DNA of 64,000 nucleotides from the NCBI GenBank assembly GCA_023451735.1, contig JAEXYH010000096.1, positions 124,001 to 188,000 of the forward strand. The letters are read 5' to 3'. Below the pieces are notes generated by a model. The model was not told where the DNA came from, searched no databases, and was given only the letters and a program-made list of their open reading frames with translations. Shown here in pieces: positions 53,065 through 61,982 of this stretch. Position 1 is the first letter of the stretch. Each line of letters begins with the position of its first letter. The DNA comes from Pseudomonadota bacterium (lineage in GTDB: Bacteria > Pseudomonadota > Alphaproteobacteria > Rhizobiales > Rhizobiaceae). Position numbers and translations under genes: made by a program.

Positions 53065-54738
53065 ATGCTGATCCAGTTGTCGATCCGCGATATCGTTCTG
53101 ATCGAGCGGCTCGATCTCGGCTTCGAGGCCGGGCTGTCCGTGCTGACGGGCGAGACCGGAGCCGGCAAGTCCATTCTGCTCGACAGTCTTTCTCTGGCGC
53201 TTGGTGGCCGTGGTGACGGCGGTCTCGTGCGTCACGGTGAAGACAAGGGGCAGGTGACGGCCGTCTTTGACGTGCCCGGACAGCACGCAGCTCGAAAGCT
53301 CCTCAAGGAAAACGGTATCGACGACGACGGCGACCTGATCTTCAGGCGTATCCAGTCGGCAGATGGACGCACGCGCGCCTCTATCAACGATCAGCCGGTC
53401 AGCGTGCAACTGATGCGGCAGGTGGGACAGGTGCTGGTGGAAATCCACGGGCAACACGACGACCGCGCCCTGATCGATACGAATGCCCATCGCATGCTGC
53501 TTGACGCCTTTGCGGGCTTGTCCGACGAGGTTCTTCAGGTCGGCGGTCTTTATCGCACATGGCGGGACGCGGAGCGTGGCTTCAAGGCGCACCGCGGAAA
53601 GGTGGAGGCCGCAGCTCGCGAAGCCGACTATATCCGCGCCTCGGTCGAAGAGCTGGAGGCGCTTTCTCCCCGCGACGGCGAGGAGGAGGAACTCGCCGAA
53701 CAGCGCTCGAAAATGCAGAAATCCGAGCGAATCGCTGGTGATATTTCCGAGGCTTCCGAGTTTCTCAACGGCAATGCTTCGCCTGTCCCGATGATTGCGT
53801 CCATGGTACGCCGCCTGGAGCGCAAGAGCCATGAGGCGCCCGGTCTCCTGGAAGAGACGGTCGAGCTTCTGGATCAGGCGCTCAATCATCTTTCGAATGC
53901 ACAGATGGAAGTCGAAGCGGCGCTTCGGCGGACCGAGTTCGATCCGCGCGAGCTTGAGCGTGTCGAGGAACGGCTGTTCGCATTGCGGGCGGCGGGCCGC
54001 AAATATTCGGTTGCCGTAGTCGACCTGCCGGCGCTGGCTGAAAAGATGGTTGCCGATCTTGCCGATCTCGATGCGGGTGAAGAAAAGCTCGGCCAGCTGG
54101 AAAAGATCGCGGCCGCCGCAAAGGAAGAGTTTGACCGTGCAGCGGCGGCACTTTCCGAGAAGCGCAAGGCTGGAGCCGAATCGCTTGCCGCCGCCGTCAT
54201 GGCAGAGTTGCCGGCCTTGAAGCTGGAGCGTGCACGCTTCATGGTCGAGGTGACCGCCGATCCGGAAGCCGCTGCTGCAGAGGGTATCGACACGGTGGAA
54301 TTCCATGTGCAGACGAACCCCGGCACGCGTCCCGGGCCGATCATGAAAGTCGCGTCAGGCGGCGAGCTGTCGCGCTTTCTCTTGGCGTTGAAGGTCGCGC
54401 TTGCCGATCGTGGCTCCGCGCCGACGCTTGTCTTTGATGAGATCGACACTGGTGTCGGTGGCGCGGTTGCCGATGCGATCGGCCAGCGACTGAAGCGTCT
54501 GTCTTCGACCGTTCAGGTTCTTTCGGTCACGCATGCGCCTCAAGTGGCCGCCCGTGCGGCCACGCATCTTCTGATCTCCAAGGGACCTGCCGCCGACGGA
54601 TCCGAGAAGATCGCGACCCGCGTTGCCACGATGGCGCCGGAACACCGTGCGGAAGAAATTGCCCGTATGTTGTCCGGTGCTTCGGTAACGGACGAGGCGA
54701 GGGCGGCTGCGGCGGCACTGCTGTCAGGTAACGGCTGA
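53065..54738 (+). CDS. recN: DNA repair protein RecN
   Basis: A 557-residue SMC-like ATPase for double-strand-break repair. Walker A G-E-T-G-A-G-K-S near residue 32, long coiled coils (about 150-370) flanking a hinge-like region, the S-G-G-E-L-S-R-F signature near 432 and Walker B L-V-F-D-E-I-D-T. It begins 28 bases after bamD. No SOS box was searched for in detail; none is obvious in the short gap, so it is probably read from bamD. Confidence 0.95.
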   Translation: MLIQLSIRDIVLIERLDLGFEAGLSVLTGETGAGKSILLDSLSLALGGRGDGGLVRHGEDKGQVTAVFDVPGQHAARKLLKENGIDDDGDLIFRRIQSADGRTRASINDQPVSVQLMRQVGQVLVEIHGQHDDRALIDTNAHRMLLDAFAGLSDEVLQVGGLYRTWRDAERGFKAHRGKVEAAAREADYIRASVEELEALSPRDGEEEELAEQRSKMQKSERIAGDISEASEFLNGNASPVPMIASMVRRLERKSHEAPGLLEETVELLDQALNHLSNAQMEVEAALRRTEFDPRELERVEERLFALRAAGRKYSVAVVDLPALAEKMVADLADLDAGEEKLGQLEKIAAAAKEEFDRAAAALSEKRKAGAESLAAAVMAELPALKLERARFMVEVTADPEAAAAEGIDTVEFHVQTNPGTRPGPIMKVASGGELSRFLLALKVALADRGSAPTLVFDEIDTGVGGAVADAIGQRLKRLSSTVQVLSVTHAPQVAARAATHLLISKGPAADGSEKIATRVATMAPEHRAEEIARMLSGASVTDEARAAAAALLSGNG

Positions 54739-54762
54739 AGTAGGTCTCAGAAAGCAGTCCGG

Positions 54763-55341
54763 TTATTCGGCAACCGGAGGTGTCGGTATTTTTCCTGCCA
54801 TACGGCCAACTACGTCGTCTTTCCAGACAAAGCGGTGGATCAGCGTCATGGCGATATGTCCGGCGACCATTGCCAACAATGTCCAGGCGAATAGGCCGTG
54901 GAGCAGATTGGCTGGAGCCACCATCCATCCGATATTTTCATTCGTGCGGGGCACGATCTCCAAGCCGAAGAGGACAAGCCCCCACTCTGATCCGAAGGCG
55001 CGCAGAAAAGCGACAGCGGGGATGAAGAGCATCAGGGCATAGAGGCTGATATGGCCGAGGCGAGCCACGGTCCCCAGCGGACCGCTTTCATGGTTTGGCC
55101 GATCCCGGAGATTGTAGAAACCCCAGAGCGCGCGCAGGGCTGCGAAGAGAAGTATGGCCGCTCCAAGTTCCCCATGCGTGCTGTTCAGAACGTCGGTGAG
55201 AGCGGAGCGCCCGAAGAGCCGGTTGATGACGATGCCGGAGAACTGCCACAACAGGATTGCGGCCATGCTCCAATGGAATATCCGGGTTACAAGACCGTAG
55301 CGCAGTCCGTTGTCCCGCCATCCGTGCTGCATCTTTGTCAT
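54763..55341 (-). CDS. Cytochrome b561-family membrane protein
   Basis: A 192-residue inner-membrane protein with four helices of the bacterial cytochrome b561 (Ni-hydrogenase b-type) family. Heme-ligand histidines fit R-I-F-H-W-S-M-A in helix 1, T-H-G-E-L-G in helix 2, and L-L-H-G-L-F-A-W and A-G-H-I-A in helices 3-4. It probably passes electrons between quinol and an electron acceptor. The frame extends far upstream without family-like sequence; ATG 55341 (M-T-K-M) precedes helix 1 at normal distance. On the opposite strand to recN and ligA. Confidence 0.82.
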   Translation of the reverse strand: MTKMQHGWRDNGLRYGLVTRIFHWSMAAILLWQFSGIVINRLFGRSALTDVLNSTHGELGAAILLFAALRALWGFYNLRDRPNHESGPLGTVARLGHISLYALMLFIPAVAFLRAFGSEWGLVLFGLEIVPRTNENIGWMVAPANLLHGLFAWTLLAMVAGHIAMTLIHRFVWKDDVVGRMAGKIPTPPVAE

Positions 55342-55541
55342 CGCGCACCTGTTCTCCATTCGGACCTGAATATCGCAGGCAGGTATTACGGCTGGCCAGG
55401 CATTGCGTCCAGTCGCAAGGAATACGTATGCGGGGCTGTTTGCCGAACATGTTCGTGGTTTTTTCCGCGCCACCGCCATACTGCGGTTCTTCCAATTCGC
55501 AGTGATTGCACTAGAAAAGCGGTGAAGATGGAGATTCCTAC

Positions 55542-57707
55542 ATGGCTGCCGATCAGACCCCAATCGAAACGCTGACCCAACAGGCGGCCGCAGCCGAACT
55601 AGAGCAGTTGGCAAAGGAACTTGCTCATCATGACGAGTTGTACCACGCCAAGGATGCACCCGAAATTTCGGATGCGGACTACGACGCGCTGAAACGTCGT
55701 AACCAGGAAATCGAGGACAAGTTTCCGCAGCTGATCCGTGCGGACTCGCCGTCGATCAAGGTTGGTGCTGCGCCGCTTGCCACCTTTGCACCGATCACAC
55801 ATTCGCGGCCGATGCTGTCGCTCGACAACACGTTTTCCGATGAGGACGTGCGCGACTTCGTCAATTCCGTCTATCGTTTCCTCGGCCAGCTGCCGGACAA
55901 TTCCATCGCCTTTACCGCCGAGCCGAAGATCGACGGGCTGTCGATGTCGATCCGTTACGAGAACGGCATTCTGGTCAATGCCGCCACCCGCGGCGACGGA
56001 ACGACCGGCGAAAACGTCACTGCCAATGTGAAGACGATCAAGGAAATCCCAAACCGGCTGCCGAAGGGCGTGCCTGCTGTCGTCGAGGTGCGTGGCGAGG
56101 TCTATATGGCCAAGAGTGACTTCCTGGCACTGAACGCCGAGATGGAGGCGCAGGGCAAGCAGCTTTACGTCAATCCGCGCAACACCGCCGCCGGGTCACT
56201 GCGCCAACTCGATGCCAAGGTGACGGAAAGCCGCAAGCTGAAGTTCTTTGCCTATGCCTGGGGCGAGATTTCCGAGCCCAACGAGCTGCCGAAGACTCAA
56301 TACGAGATGGTTCAGACGTTCAAGGACTGGGGTTTTCCGGTCAATCCGCTGATGAAGCGACTGACTTCGCTCGAAGACATTCTGGCGCACTATAACGAGA
56401 TAGGTCTTGCCCGCCCGGATCTCGACTACGATATCGACGGGGTCGTCTACAAGGTCGACCGGCTGGAATTGCAGGCCCGCCTCGGTTTTCGCTCGCGTTC
56501 GCCGCGCTGGGCTACGGCGCATAAATTCCCGGCCGAACAGGCGTTCACCACCGTCGAAAACATAGACATCCAGGTTGGTCGCACCGGCGCGCTGACGCCT
56601 GTCGCGCGTCTCACCCCTGTCACTGTCGGCGGTGTCGTCGTGACCAATGCGACATTGCACAATGCAGATTATATCGAAGGCATCGGTAATTCGGGTGAGC
56701 GTATCCGAGAGGAAGGCCACGATATCCGCATCGGCGATACAGTCATCGTCCAGCGGGCAGGGGATGTTATCCCGCAGGTGCTGGATGTGGTGATGGAAAA
56801 GCGTCCGGCGGATACGAAGACATACGAATTCCCGACGAAATGCCCGGTCTGCGGCAGCCACGCCGTTCGCGAAAAGAACGAAAAGACCGGCAAGCTCGAT
56901 TCGGTCACGCGATGCACTGGCGGCTTTGTCTGCCGCGCGCAGGCGACCGAGCACCTGAAGCATTTCGTGTCGCGCAACGCCTTCGATATCGAAGGATTTG
57001 GCACCAAGCAGGTGGATTTCTTCTTCGAGGCGGAAGATCCCTCGCTGCAGATCCGCACCGCGCCGGACATCTTTACGCTGAAGAAACGTCAGGAAACCTC
57101 GACACTGACAAAGCTCGAAAACATCGACGGCTTCGGCAAGGTCAGCGTAAAGAAACTGTTCGACGCGATCGACGAGCGTCGCTCGATTGCGCTCAACCGC
57201 TTCATCTATGCGCTTGGGATCCGCCATGTCGGCGAAACGACTGCCAAGCTGCTCGCTCGCCATTATGGCACCTACGAATCCTTCGACAGGGCGATGAGGG
57301 AAGCGTCGTCACTGGCTGGTGATGCGTGGCAGGACCTCAACAATATCGAGGGCATCGGCGAGATTGTCGCCCGCGCCATTGTCGAGTTCTTCAAGGAGCC
57401 TCGCAATCTCAAGGTGATTGCCGATCTGCTCGATGAGGTGACGCCCGAGGCCGCCGAGCAGGTTGCTGCGTCTGACAGTCCGGTTGCCGGAAAAACGGTT
57501 GTTTTTACCGGATCGCTCGAAAGGTTCACCCGCGACGAAGCCAAGGCGCGTGCCGAAAGCCTAGGCGCGAAAGTGGCGGGTTCAGTCTCGAAGAAAACCG
57601 ACTATGTCGTCGCCGGCCCCGGTGCCGGTTCCAAGCTCGACAAGGCTCGCGAACTCGGCGTCGAGGTGATGACGGAGGACGAGTGGTTGACCTTCATCGG
57701 CGGATGA
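55542..57707 (+). CDS. ligA: NAD-dependent DNA ligase LigA
   Basis: A 721-residue replicative ligase sealing nicks with NAD. Domains in order: Ia, adenylation (nucleophile K129 in E-P-K-I-D-G), OB fold, zinc finger (C-P-V-C ... C-T-G-G-F-V-C), helix-hairpin-helix repeats (about 500-600) and a BRCT domain at the C-terminus (V-F-T-G-S-L). It is about 50 residues longer than E. coli LigA, with insertions typical of alphaproteobacteria. ATG 55542 follows GGAGA. It ends 3 bases from the convergent GNAT gene. Confidence 0.96.
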   Translation: MAADQTPIETLTQQAAAAELEQLAKELAHHDELYHAKDAPEISDADYDALKRRNQEIEDKFPQLIRADSPSIKVGAAPLATFAPITHSRPMLSLDNTFSDEDVRDFVNSVYRFLGQLPDNSIAFTAEPKIDGLSMSIRYENGILVNAATRGDGTTGENVTANVKTIKEIPNRLPKGVPAVVEVRGEVYMAKSDFLALNAEMEAQGKQLYVNPRNTAAGSLRQLDAKVTESRKLKFFAYAWGEISEPNELPKTQYEMVQTFKDWGFPVNPLMKRLTSLEDILAHYNEIGLARPDLDYDIDGVVYKVDRLELQARLGFRSRSPRWATAHKFPAEQAFTTVENIDIQVGRTGALTPVARLTPVTVGGVVVTNATLHNADYIEGIGNSGERIREEGHDIRIGDTVIVQRAGDVIPQVLDVVMEKRPADTKTYEFPTKCPVCGSHAVREKNEKTGKLDSVTRCTGGFVCRAQATEHLKHFVSRNAFDIEGFGTKQVDFFFEAEDPSLQIRTAPDIFTLKKRQETSTLTKLENIDGFGKVSVKKLFDAIDERRSIALNRFIYALGIRHVGETTAKLLARHYGTYESFDRAMREASSLAGDAWQDLNNIEGIGEIVARAIVEFFKEPRNLKVIADLLDEVTPEAAEQVAASDSPVAGKTVVFTGSLERFTRDEAKARAESLGAKVAGSVSKKTDYVVAGPGAGSKLDKARELGVEVMTEDEWLTFIGG

Positions 57708-57710
57708 CGA

Positions 57711-58250
57711 TCAGACCTTAAGCCTTGCCATGGGATAGGCGTCCACATAAACGCCGTCACGGAAGGCAAACTCCTTCATATGACCTTCGGTGACGAAGCC
57801 GTGGCGTTCGTAAAGCCGGATGGCCGGCAGGTTGTCGACATAGACCGTCAGCTCAATACGGCGCAAATTGTACCAGTTGTCGGCAAGAGCCAGGACTTCT
57901 CCGATCAGTGCTCGGCCTATACCTCTGCCGACATAGGCATCGTGCACGCCCATACCGATACTGCCGACATGGACACGGCGGTTATTGAGGCGCGTGAGGC
58001 CCGCATCGCCAACTATTTTTCCGTCGAGCAGGGCGACTAGGCCTGTCATGCTCGCTGGCTGGTTCTCGATGCCCTTGCGGGTCTCTTCAGGTGTATGGTG
58101 CGGGGTGCGCAATGTGCCGTTTCTGTAACCCGGCATGTTGTGCAGCGTAACGATGCCTTCGGCATCCGATGGCCGACGCGCCCGGATGACGAGGCCGTCG
58201 GGCCATGCGGCGGTGCTTGCCAATGGAGGGGAGATGTCTAACTCGCTCAT
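57711..58250 (-). CDS. GNAT-family N-acetyltransferase
   Basis: A 179-residue protein with the GNAT fold. The acetyl-CoA loop is visible in V-G-R-G-I-G-R-A-L-I, preceded by V-G-S-I-G-M-G-V-H and followed by L-T-V-Y-V-D-N-L-P-A-I-R-L-Y-E-R-H-G-F. It resembles acetyltransferases acting on amino acids or antibiotics of the SpeG/phosphinothricin-like group; the substrate is not predictable. Possible start ATG 58250. Convergent with ligA. Confidence 0.82.
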   Translation of the reverse strand: MSELDISPPLASTAAWPDGLVIRARRPSDAEGIVTLHNMPGYRNGTLRTPHHTPEETRKGIENQPASMTGLVALLDGKIVGDAGLTRLNNRRVHVGSIGMGVHDAYVGRGIGRALIGEVLALADNWYNLRRIELTVYVDNLPAIRLYERHGFVTEGHMKEFAFRDGVYVDAYPMARLKV

Positions 58251-58292
58251 GTCGCTCTCTCAGGTTTGCCGATGCAGAGCGGAGCTATGCCG

Positions 58293-58315
58293 ACCCTGCC
58301 ATCATTCGGCAGGGT
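58293..58315. terminator. Hairpin upstream of the GNAT gene
   Basis: ACCCTGCC (58293-58300) pairs with GGCAGGGT (58308-58315). It lies between divergent genes, so it is more likely a leader hairpin or operator than a terminator; no T-tract follows. Confidence 0.25.
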
Positions 58316-58522
58316 GGTGGACGGTGACCGGCTAACGCGCCAAACCCGCCACGCGCCCTGCAGGGCGAATGGTCACGGTCACATGCATAAGGGCGGCGAA
58401 GCTGTTCATGGCTGGATTGGGCCACGAAAGGCGATGAAGGTCAAGCGATCTAGTTATAGCAAGTTTTGCCGAATCATTCTGTCCGGCGTAAAAGCCCTGC
58501 GGACGAAAACCGGAACGCAGCC

Positions 58523-59134
58523 TTGAAGACGATCGCCATTGATTTCGAAACTGCCAATGAACAACGCGGCAGTGCCTGTTCGGTCGGGCTTGCCTGGATC
58601 GAGGACGGCAAGGTAGTCAGGGTCGAAGAGCGGTTGATCCGGCCGAAGGATATGCGCTTTTCCTCCTTCAACATCGCGATACACGGCATTCGCCCGGAGC
58701 AGGTCGAGGATGCCGGCGAATTTCCCGAGGTGATGGACGAGTTCGCCGACGACTTCGCCGGCGCGACGATGATTGCACACAATGCGGCCTTTGATTTCAG
58801 TGTTTGGCGCGCTTGTCTCGACCAGTATCGCCAGTCCTATCCGGAACTCTCCTATCTGTGCAGCGTCAAAATGGCGCAAAAGGTCTGGCCGCATCTGATC
58901 TCGCACAAGCTCAACATTCTGGCGCAGCATCTGGGCCTGAACTTTCTGCATCATAATGCTGCCGAGGACGCTGCCGTCTGCGCAGAGGCTTCGATCGCGA
59001 TAGCGCAGGCCCTGAATGTGCTTGAAATCCGCGACATTCCCTCGGCGATCGGGATGAAGGCCGGCCGTTTGTTTTCCGGCGGCTATGATGCGTGCACCCT
59101 GCGCAAACAGTCTGCGATTGCCATTGGGCGGTAA
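58523..59134 (+). CDS. DnaQ-like 3'-5' exonuclease (DEDD family)
   Basis: A 203-residue protein with the DEDD exonuclease motifs: Exo I I-D-F-E-T-A (D7, E9), Exo II H-N-A-A-F-D-F, and Exo III H-H-N-A-A-E-D-A with the DEDDh histidine. Related to the epsilon proofreading subunit but standalone; likely in DNA or RNA processing. The conserved part begins K-T-I-A-I-D-F, so the start is most likely TTG 58523, although no strong Shine-Dalgarno is seen; another TTG at 58466 would extend it by 19 residues. Confidence 0.85.
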   Translation: MKTIAIDFETANEQRGSACSVGLAWIEDGKVVRVEERLIRPKDMRFSSFNIAIHGIRPEQVEDAGEFPEVMDEFADDFAGATMIAHNAAFDFSVWRACLDQYRQSYPELSYLCSVKMAQKVWPHLISHKLNILAQHLGLNFLHHNAAEDAAVCAEASIAIAQALNVLEIRDIPSAIGMKAGRLFSGGYDACTLRKQSAIAIGR

Positions 59135-59207
59135 CCGTCCGGGACGTCTTGCAAGCCACGGGCGGCACCTTATCTCTGATCACGGATCATTGACCGGAGA
59201 TTTCCCC

Positions 59208-59714
59208 ATGCGCTTGAGCCGCCGTCTTGTTTCTCTCGCTTCTGCTGCTTTCATCCTGACCGGGATTGCGGCCGTGCCTGCCATTGCCGAAGTGGTCGGC
59301 AAGGTCGGTGTGGACTGGATCGGCAACGACATTATCGTCGAGGCCGTGCCTGATCCGCAGGTGAAGGGCGTCACGTGCCATGTCACATATTTCGACCGAA
59401 GCGTTATCGACCGGCTGAAGAACGGTAACTGGTTCGAGGATCCGTCCAACAATTCCATTGCGTGCCGGCAGACCGGCCCGATCGAGATTGGCGATATCGA
59501 GCTTGGTAAGGGCGGCGAAGAAGTCTTTCGGCAGGGGCGGTCGCTGATCTGGAAAGATCTGCTGGTCAAACGTATCTACGACAAGACCAATGACACGCTG
59601 ATCTATCTTGCCCATTCCCGTCAGGTGGTGGAAGGCTCGGCCAAAATGGCGATTTCCACCGTGCCGTTATATGGCCAGCAGGTGACCTGGACGAAGGGCA
59701 AGCCGGCACCTTGA
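59208..59714 (+). CDS. creA: CreA-family periplasmic protein
   Basis: A 168-residue secreted protein: signal peptide ends near A-I-A-E (about residue 28). The mature part has the CreA pattern (W-I-G-N-D-I-I-V-E-A-V-P-D-P, G-V-T-C-H-V-T-Y-F and S-I-A-C-R-Q-T-G-P), with two cysteines likely to pair. CreA is a widespread conserved protein of unclear function. ATG 59208 follows CCGGAGA at proper spacing; the frame is open upstream but not family-like. A terminator follows. Confidence 0.85.
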   Translation: MRLSRRLVSLASAAFILTGIAAVPAIAEVVGKVGVDWIGNDIIVEAVPDPQVKGVTCHVTYFDRSVIDRLKNGNWFEDPSNNSIACRQTGPIEIGDIELGKGGEEVFRQGRSLIWKDLLVKRIYDKTNDTLIYLAHSRQVVEGSAKMAISTVPLYGQQVTWTKGKPAP

Positions 59715-59739
59715 TGTGTCGCAGATCTGCGGGCATGAA

Positions 59740-59770
59740 AAAAGCCGGACGCAGCGCGCGCCCGGCTTTT
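59740..59770. terminator. Bidirectional terminator after creA
   Basis: AAAAGCCGG (59740-59748) pairs with CCGGCTTTT (59762-59770). A/T flanks on both sides let it serve creA and the convergent small secreted-protein gene that stops at 59790. Confidence 0.85.
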
Positions 59771-59789
59771 CTGTTCGGCGTAAATGCCG

Positions 59790-60119
59790 TTATCGGATGT
59801 AAACGACCTTGCCGCCATTTGCGGCCGTCTGGATCGCGATCACGTTGGCCAGTTCGACATTCTGCATTGCCAGCGCATCAACCAGACCGGGATCCGACTG
59901 AAGTTCTGCCTGGGCATTCTGGATCACGTCGGGGCTCGGATTGCTGACAGACTGCGGCAGGCGGCTGCCGTTACCGGAGCTTGGATCGTTGGTCACGTTG
60001 ACCACGGTGACATTGGCGGTCGAGGCAGCGGGCATCTGCGTATTCATTGTCTGAGCGGAAGCGCCTGCTGCGAAGGCGGAAGCGGAAATCAGTGCTGCAA
60101 GTGCAATAGCCTTTTTCAT
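59790..60119 (-). CDS. Small secreted protein of unknown function
   Basis: 109 residues. Signal peptide 1-22 (A-L-I-S-A-S-A-F-A-A-G-A-S-A) then a short Thr/Asn/Ser-rich mature part with a helix near residues 65-95 (N-A-Q-A-E-L-Q-S-D-P-G-L-V-D-A-L). A good AAGGAG precedes ATG 60119. I do not recognise the family. It looks like a rhizobial exported protein of the envelope; no cysteines. Confidence 0.65.
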   Translation of the reverse strand: MKKAIALAALISASAFAAGASAQTMNTQMPAASTANVTVVNVTNDPSSGNGSRLPQSVSNPSPDVIQNAQAELQSDPGLVDALAMQNVELANVIAIQTAANGGKVVYIR

Positions 60120-60328
60120 GGAAATTCTCCTTGTTGTCGTTTTCTTTCACGCGACTGGAAACGTTGTTGGGAGCGTTTCTTCGTTGCATCGTGTCTGAGT
60201 TGACATCCACTAAACCGCCGACCTCGCCGGAAGGTTTCATAAAAAAATCTCTATTTTGCAATGACTTGTTGTTCCATCACATATGCGTGCGACACGCGTT
60301 GGTGAGCGAACGAGAAGACAAACGGAAA

Positions 60329-60354
60329 CGCCCGGCGCGATATCACGCCGGGCG
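60329..60354 (-). terminator. Terminator of the CheW-type gene
   Basis: CGCCCGGCG (60329-60337) pairs with CGCCGGGCG (60346-60354), a 9-bp GC stem 30 bases beyond the stop codon of the CheW gene on the minus strand. Confidence 0.7.
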
Positions 60355-60384
60355 CTCAGATATTCACGAAAGCGGTGCCTGTCC

Positions 60385-60852
60385 TTATGCGGCTTCGCGC
60401 GACAGTTCGTCGGCGATGACGGTATCTAGGTTCAGGAAGCAGACCATGGTCTTTTCCAGCGCCACGATTCCGCGGCAGAAGTCGCGCTGAGCTTCCGGGA
60501 TGATTTCCGGTGCCGGCTGCAGGTCCTCGCTCTTGATGGTCATCATATCGGAAACCTGTTCAACCAGGAGGCCGACGAGCTTGCCGCCGATGTCGGTGAC
60601 GATGATGGCGGAGCGCTCGGATGGTTCGGTCATCTTCATGCCGAGGCGGCAGGCCATGTCTATGACCGGAATAACTGCGCCGCGCAGGTTTATAAGGCCG
60701 AGGACGTAAGGCGGAGTGTGTGGCATAGGCGTGACCGGTGCCCATCCGCGGATTTCGCGGATCGCCATGATGTCGATGCAGAATTCCTGATCTCCAAGAT
60801 GGAACGAGACGATCTCGAGATAGGCGCCGGACTGCTTTATCGCATTGCTCAT
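60385..60852 (-). CDS. cheW: CheW-type chemotaxis coupling protein
   Basis: A 155-residue protein made of one CheW domain: early F-H-L-G-D-Q-E-F-C-I-D-I-M-A-I-R-E-I, then P-P-Y-V-L-G-L-I-N-L-R-G-A-V-I-P-V-I-D and L-V-D/V-E-Q-V-S-D-M. CheW couples receptors to the CheA kinase. No other chemotaxis gene is in the window, so it may be an isolated paralogue (as CheW2-like genes in rhizobia) rather than part of the main che operon. Confidence 0.88.
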   Translation of the reverse strand: MSNAIKQSGAYLEIVSFHLGDQEFCIDIMAIREIRGWAPVTPMPHTPPYVLGLINLRGAVIPVIDMACRLGMKMTEPSERSAIIVTDIGGKLVGLLVEQVSDMMTIKSEDLQPAPEIIPEAQRDFCRGIVALEKTMVCFLNLDTVIADELSREAA

Positions 60853-61014
60853 ATCAGAACTCTTCCGTTTGGCTGAGAGGCCCGGACAAGGAGGGCTTCA
60901 GGAATCATGTTGGAATGATCTTTGCCGTGGAGAAGTGAAAAACCGGTGAATCCCTGGCTGGAAGCTGATTGTTTTCGGGCTGCGACATAGCGCAGCAGTC
61001 AATCTGTTCAGTTC

Positions 61015-61057
61015 GCTCAAGTTCGGATAAAACAGGGCTATGCGCTCAAGTTCCGAT
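61015..61057 (+). repeat. Pair of 14-bp direct repeats
   Basis: GCTCAAGTTCGGAT (61015-61028) and GCTCAAGTTCCGAT (61044-61057) differ at one base and start 29 bases apart. The second copy lies inside the first codons of the 52-residue mini gene. It may be a regulator site or chance duplication. Confidence 0.35.
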
Positions 61058-61198
61058 CACCATTTTGCCCTGCCTGCCACACTCGCCTTCGGGCTTGCTG
61101 CGCTTGCATTGTCGTTGGGCGGGTTCTGGGGCTGGATCAAATACGGCTCCTCCATTTTGCTTGCTGCGGGAGAGACGGCTTTGTCCTGGTGTTTTTGA
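61040..61198 (+). CDS. Small membrane protein (52 aa) upstream of SCO1/SenC
   Basis: ATG 61040 opens a 52-residue frame with one strong hydrophobic helix (L-P-A-T-L-A-F-G-L-A-A-L-A-L-S-L-G-G-F-W-G-W) and a second weaker one (S-S-I-L-L-A-A). The ribosome binding site is poor (CAGGG). It is on the same strand, 98 bases before the SCO gene, so it may be a small respiratory accessory. Family unknown; real status is uncertain. Confidence 0.4.
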   Translation: MRSSSDHHFALPATLAFGLAALALSLGGFWGWIKYGSSILLAAGETALSWCF

Positions 61199-61296
61199 TC
61201 TCGTGGCTACCTTTGTCGCTACGGGATGTTGAATTGCGCGAGGGACCGGTTGCGGTTATCCCTGCGATGTTCTTTTGCTCAATAAGAGATTGACTG

Positions 61297-61896
61297 ATGA
61301 AAAGCCTTCGGATTGCCCTGTGGATTGCAGTCTTTGCTCTTTCGGGCGTTCTTGTCTGGTTGACGCTGGAGGTAACTCGACAAAAACAGGATCTGGCTGA
61401 AGGCCCGTTTGGTGTGCCTTTCCGCCTTGTTGCACAGGATGGCAAGCCGATTACCGAACAGGCGTTCCAAGAGAAGCCTACAGCCCTGTTTTTCGGATTC
61501 ACCCATTGCCCGGAAGTTTGTCCGACAACCTTGTTTGAGCTGAATGGCTGGATGCATAAGGTCGACCCGGATGGCACCAAATTGAACGGCTATTTCGTCA
61601 GCGTCGATCCGGAGCGAGACACGCCGGAATTGCTCAGCCTTTATATTTCCAATGTCACCGACCGCATCAAGGGTATTTCAGGGCCGCCGGCCGACGTCAT
61701 GGCAATGATCAAAGGCTACAAGGTCTATGCCAAAAAAGTGCCGGTGGATGAAGCCGATCCGAATGGCGACTATACGATGGATCACACCGCAACGGTTTTC
61801 CTGCTGGATGGCGGTGGCCGGTTTGCGGGCACGATCGCCTATGGGGAAAACGCCGAGGCTGCCGAGAAGAAGCTCGCCAATCTGATCAAGGGCTGA
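61297..61896 (+). CDS. SCO1/SenC copper chaperone for cytochrome oxidase
   Basis: A 199-residue thioredoxin-fold protein anchored by an N-terminal helix (about 6-24). Copper ligands are complete: C71 and C75 in T-H-C-P-E-V-C-P and H163 in M-D-H-T-A. It delivers copper to the CuA site of cytochrome c oxidase or reduces that site's cysteines. prmA follows about 85 bases later on the same strand. Confidence 0.93.
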   Translation: MKSLRIALWIAVFALSGVLVWLTLEVTRQKQDLAEGPFGVPFRLVAQDGKPITEQAFQEKPTALFFGFTHCPEVCPTTLFELNGWMHKVDPDGTKLNGYFVSVDPERDTPELLSLYISNVTDRIKGISGPPADVMAMIKGYKVYAKKVPVDEADPNGDYTMDHTATVFLLDGGGRFAGTIAYGENAEAAEKKLANLIKG

Positions 61897-61982
61897 TTGT
61901 AGCGGTCATGCGCGTTGCAGGTTGAATGGCGCCCGGCTTCTGTGGCAATGGTCTGCGCAACAATCAGCTGAGAGATAAGACC

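Noticed and set aside
52099..54306. 735-codon antisense open frame opposite bamD and recN
   Set aside because: Long stop-free antisense frames arise in this GC and codon context. It covers two unrelated genes and their gap, and its translation shows no domain-like pattern.
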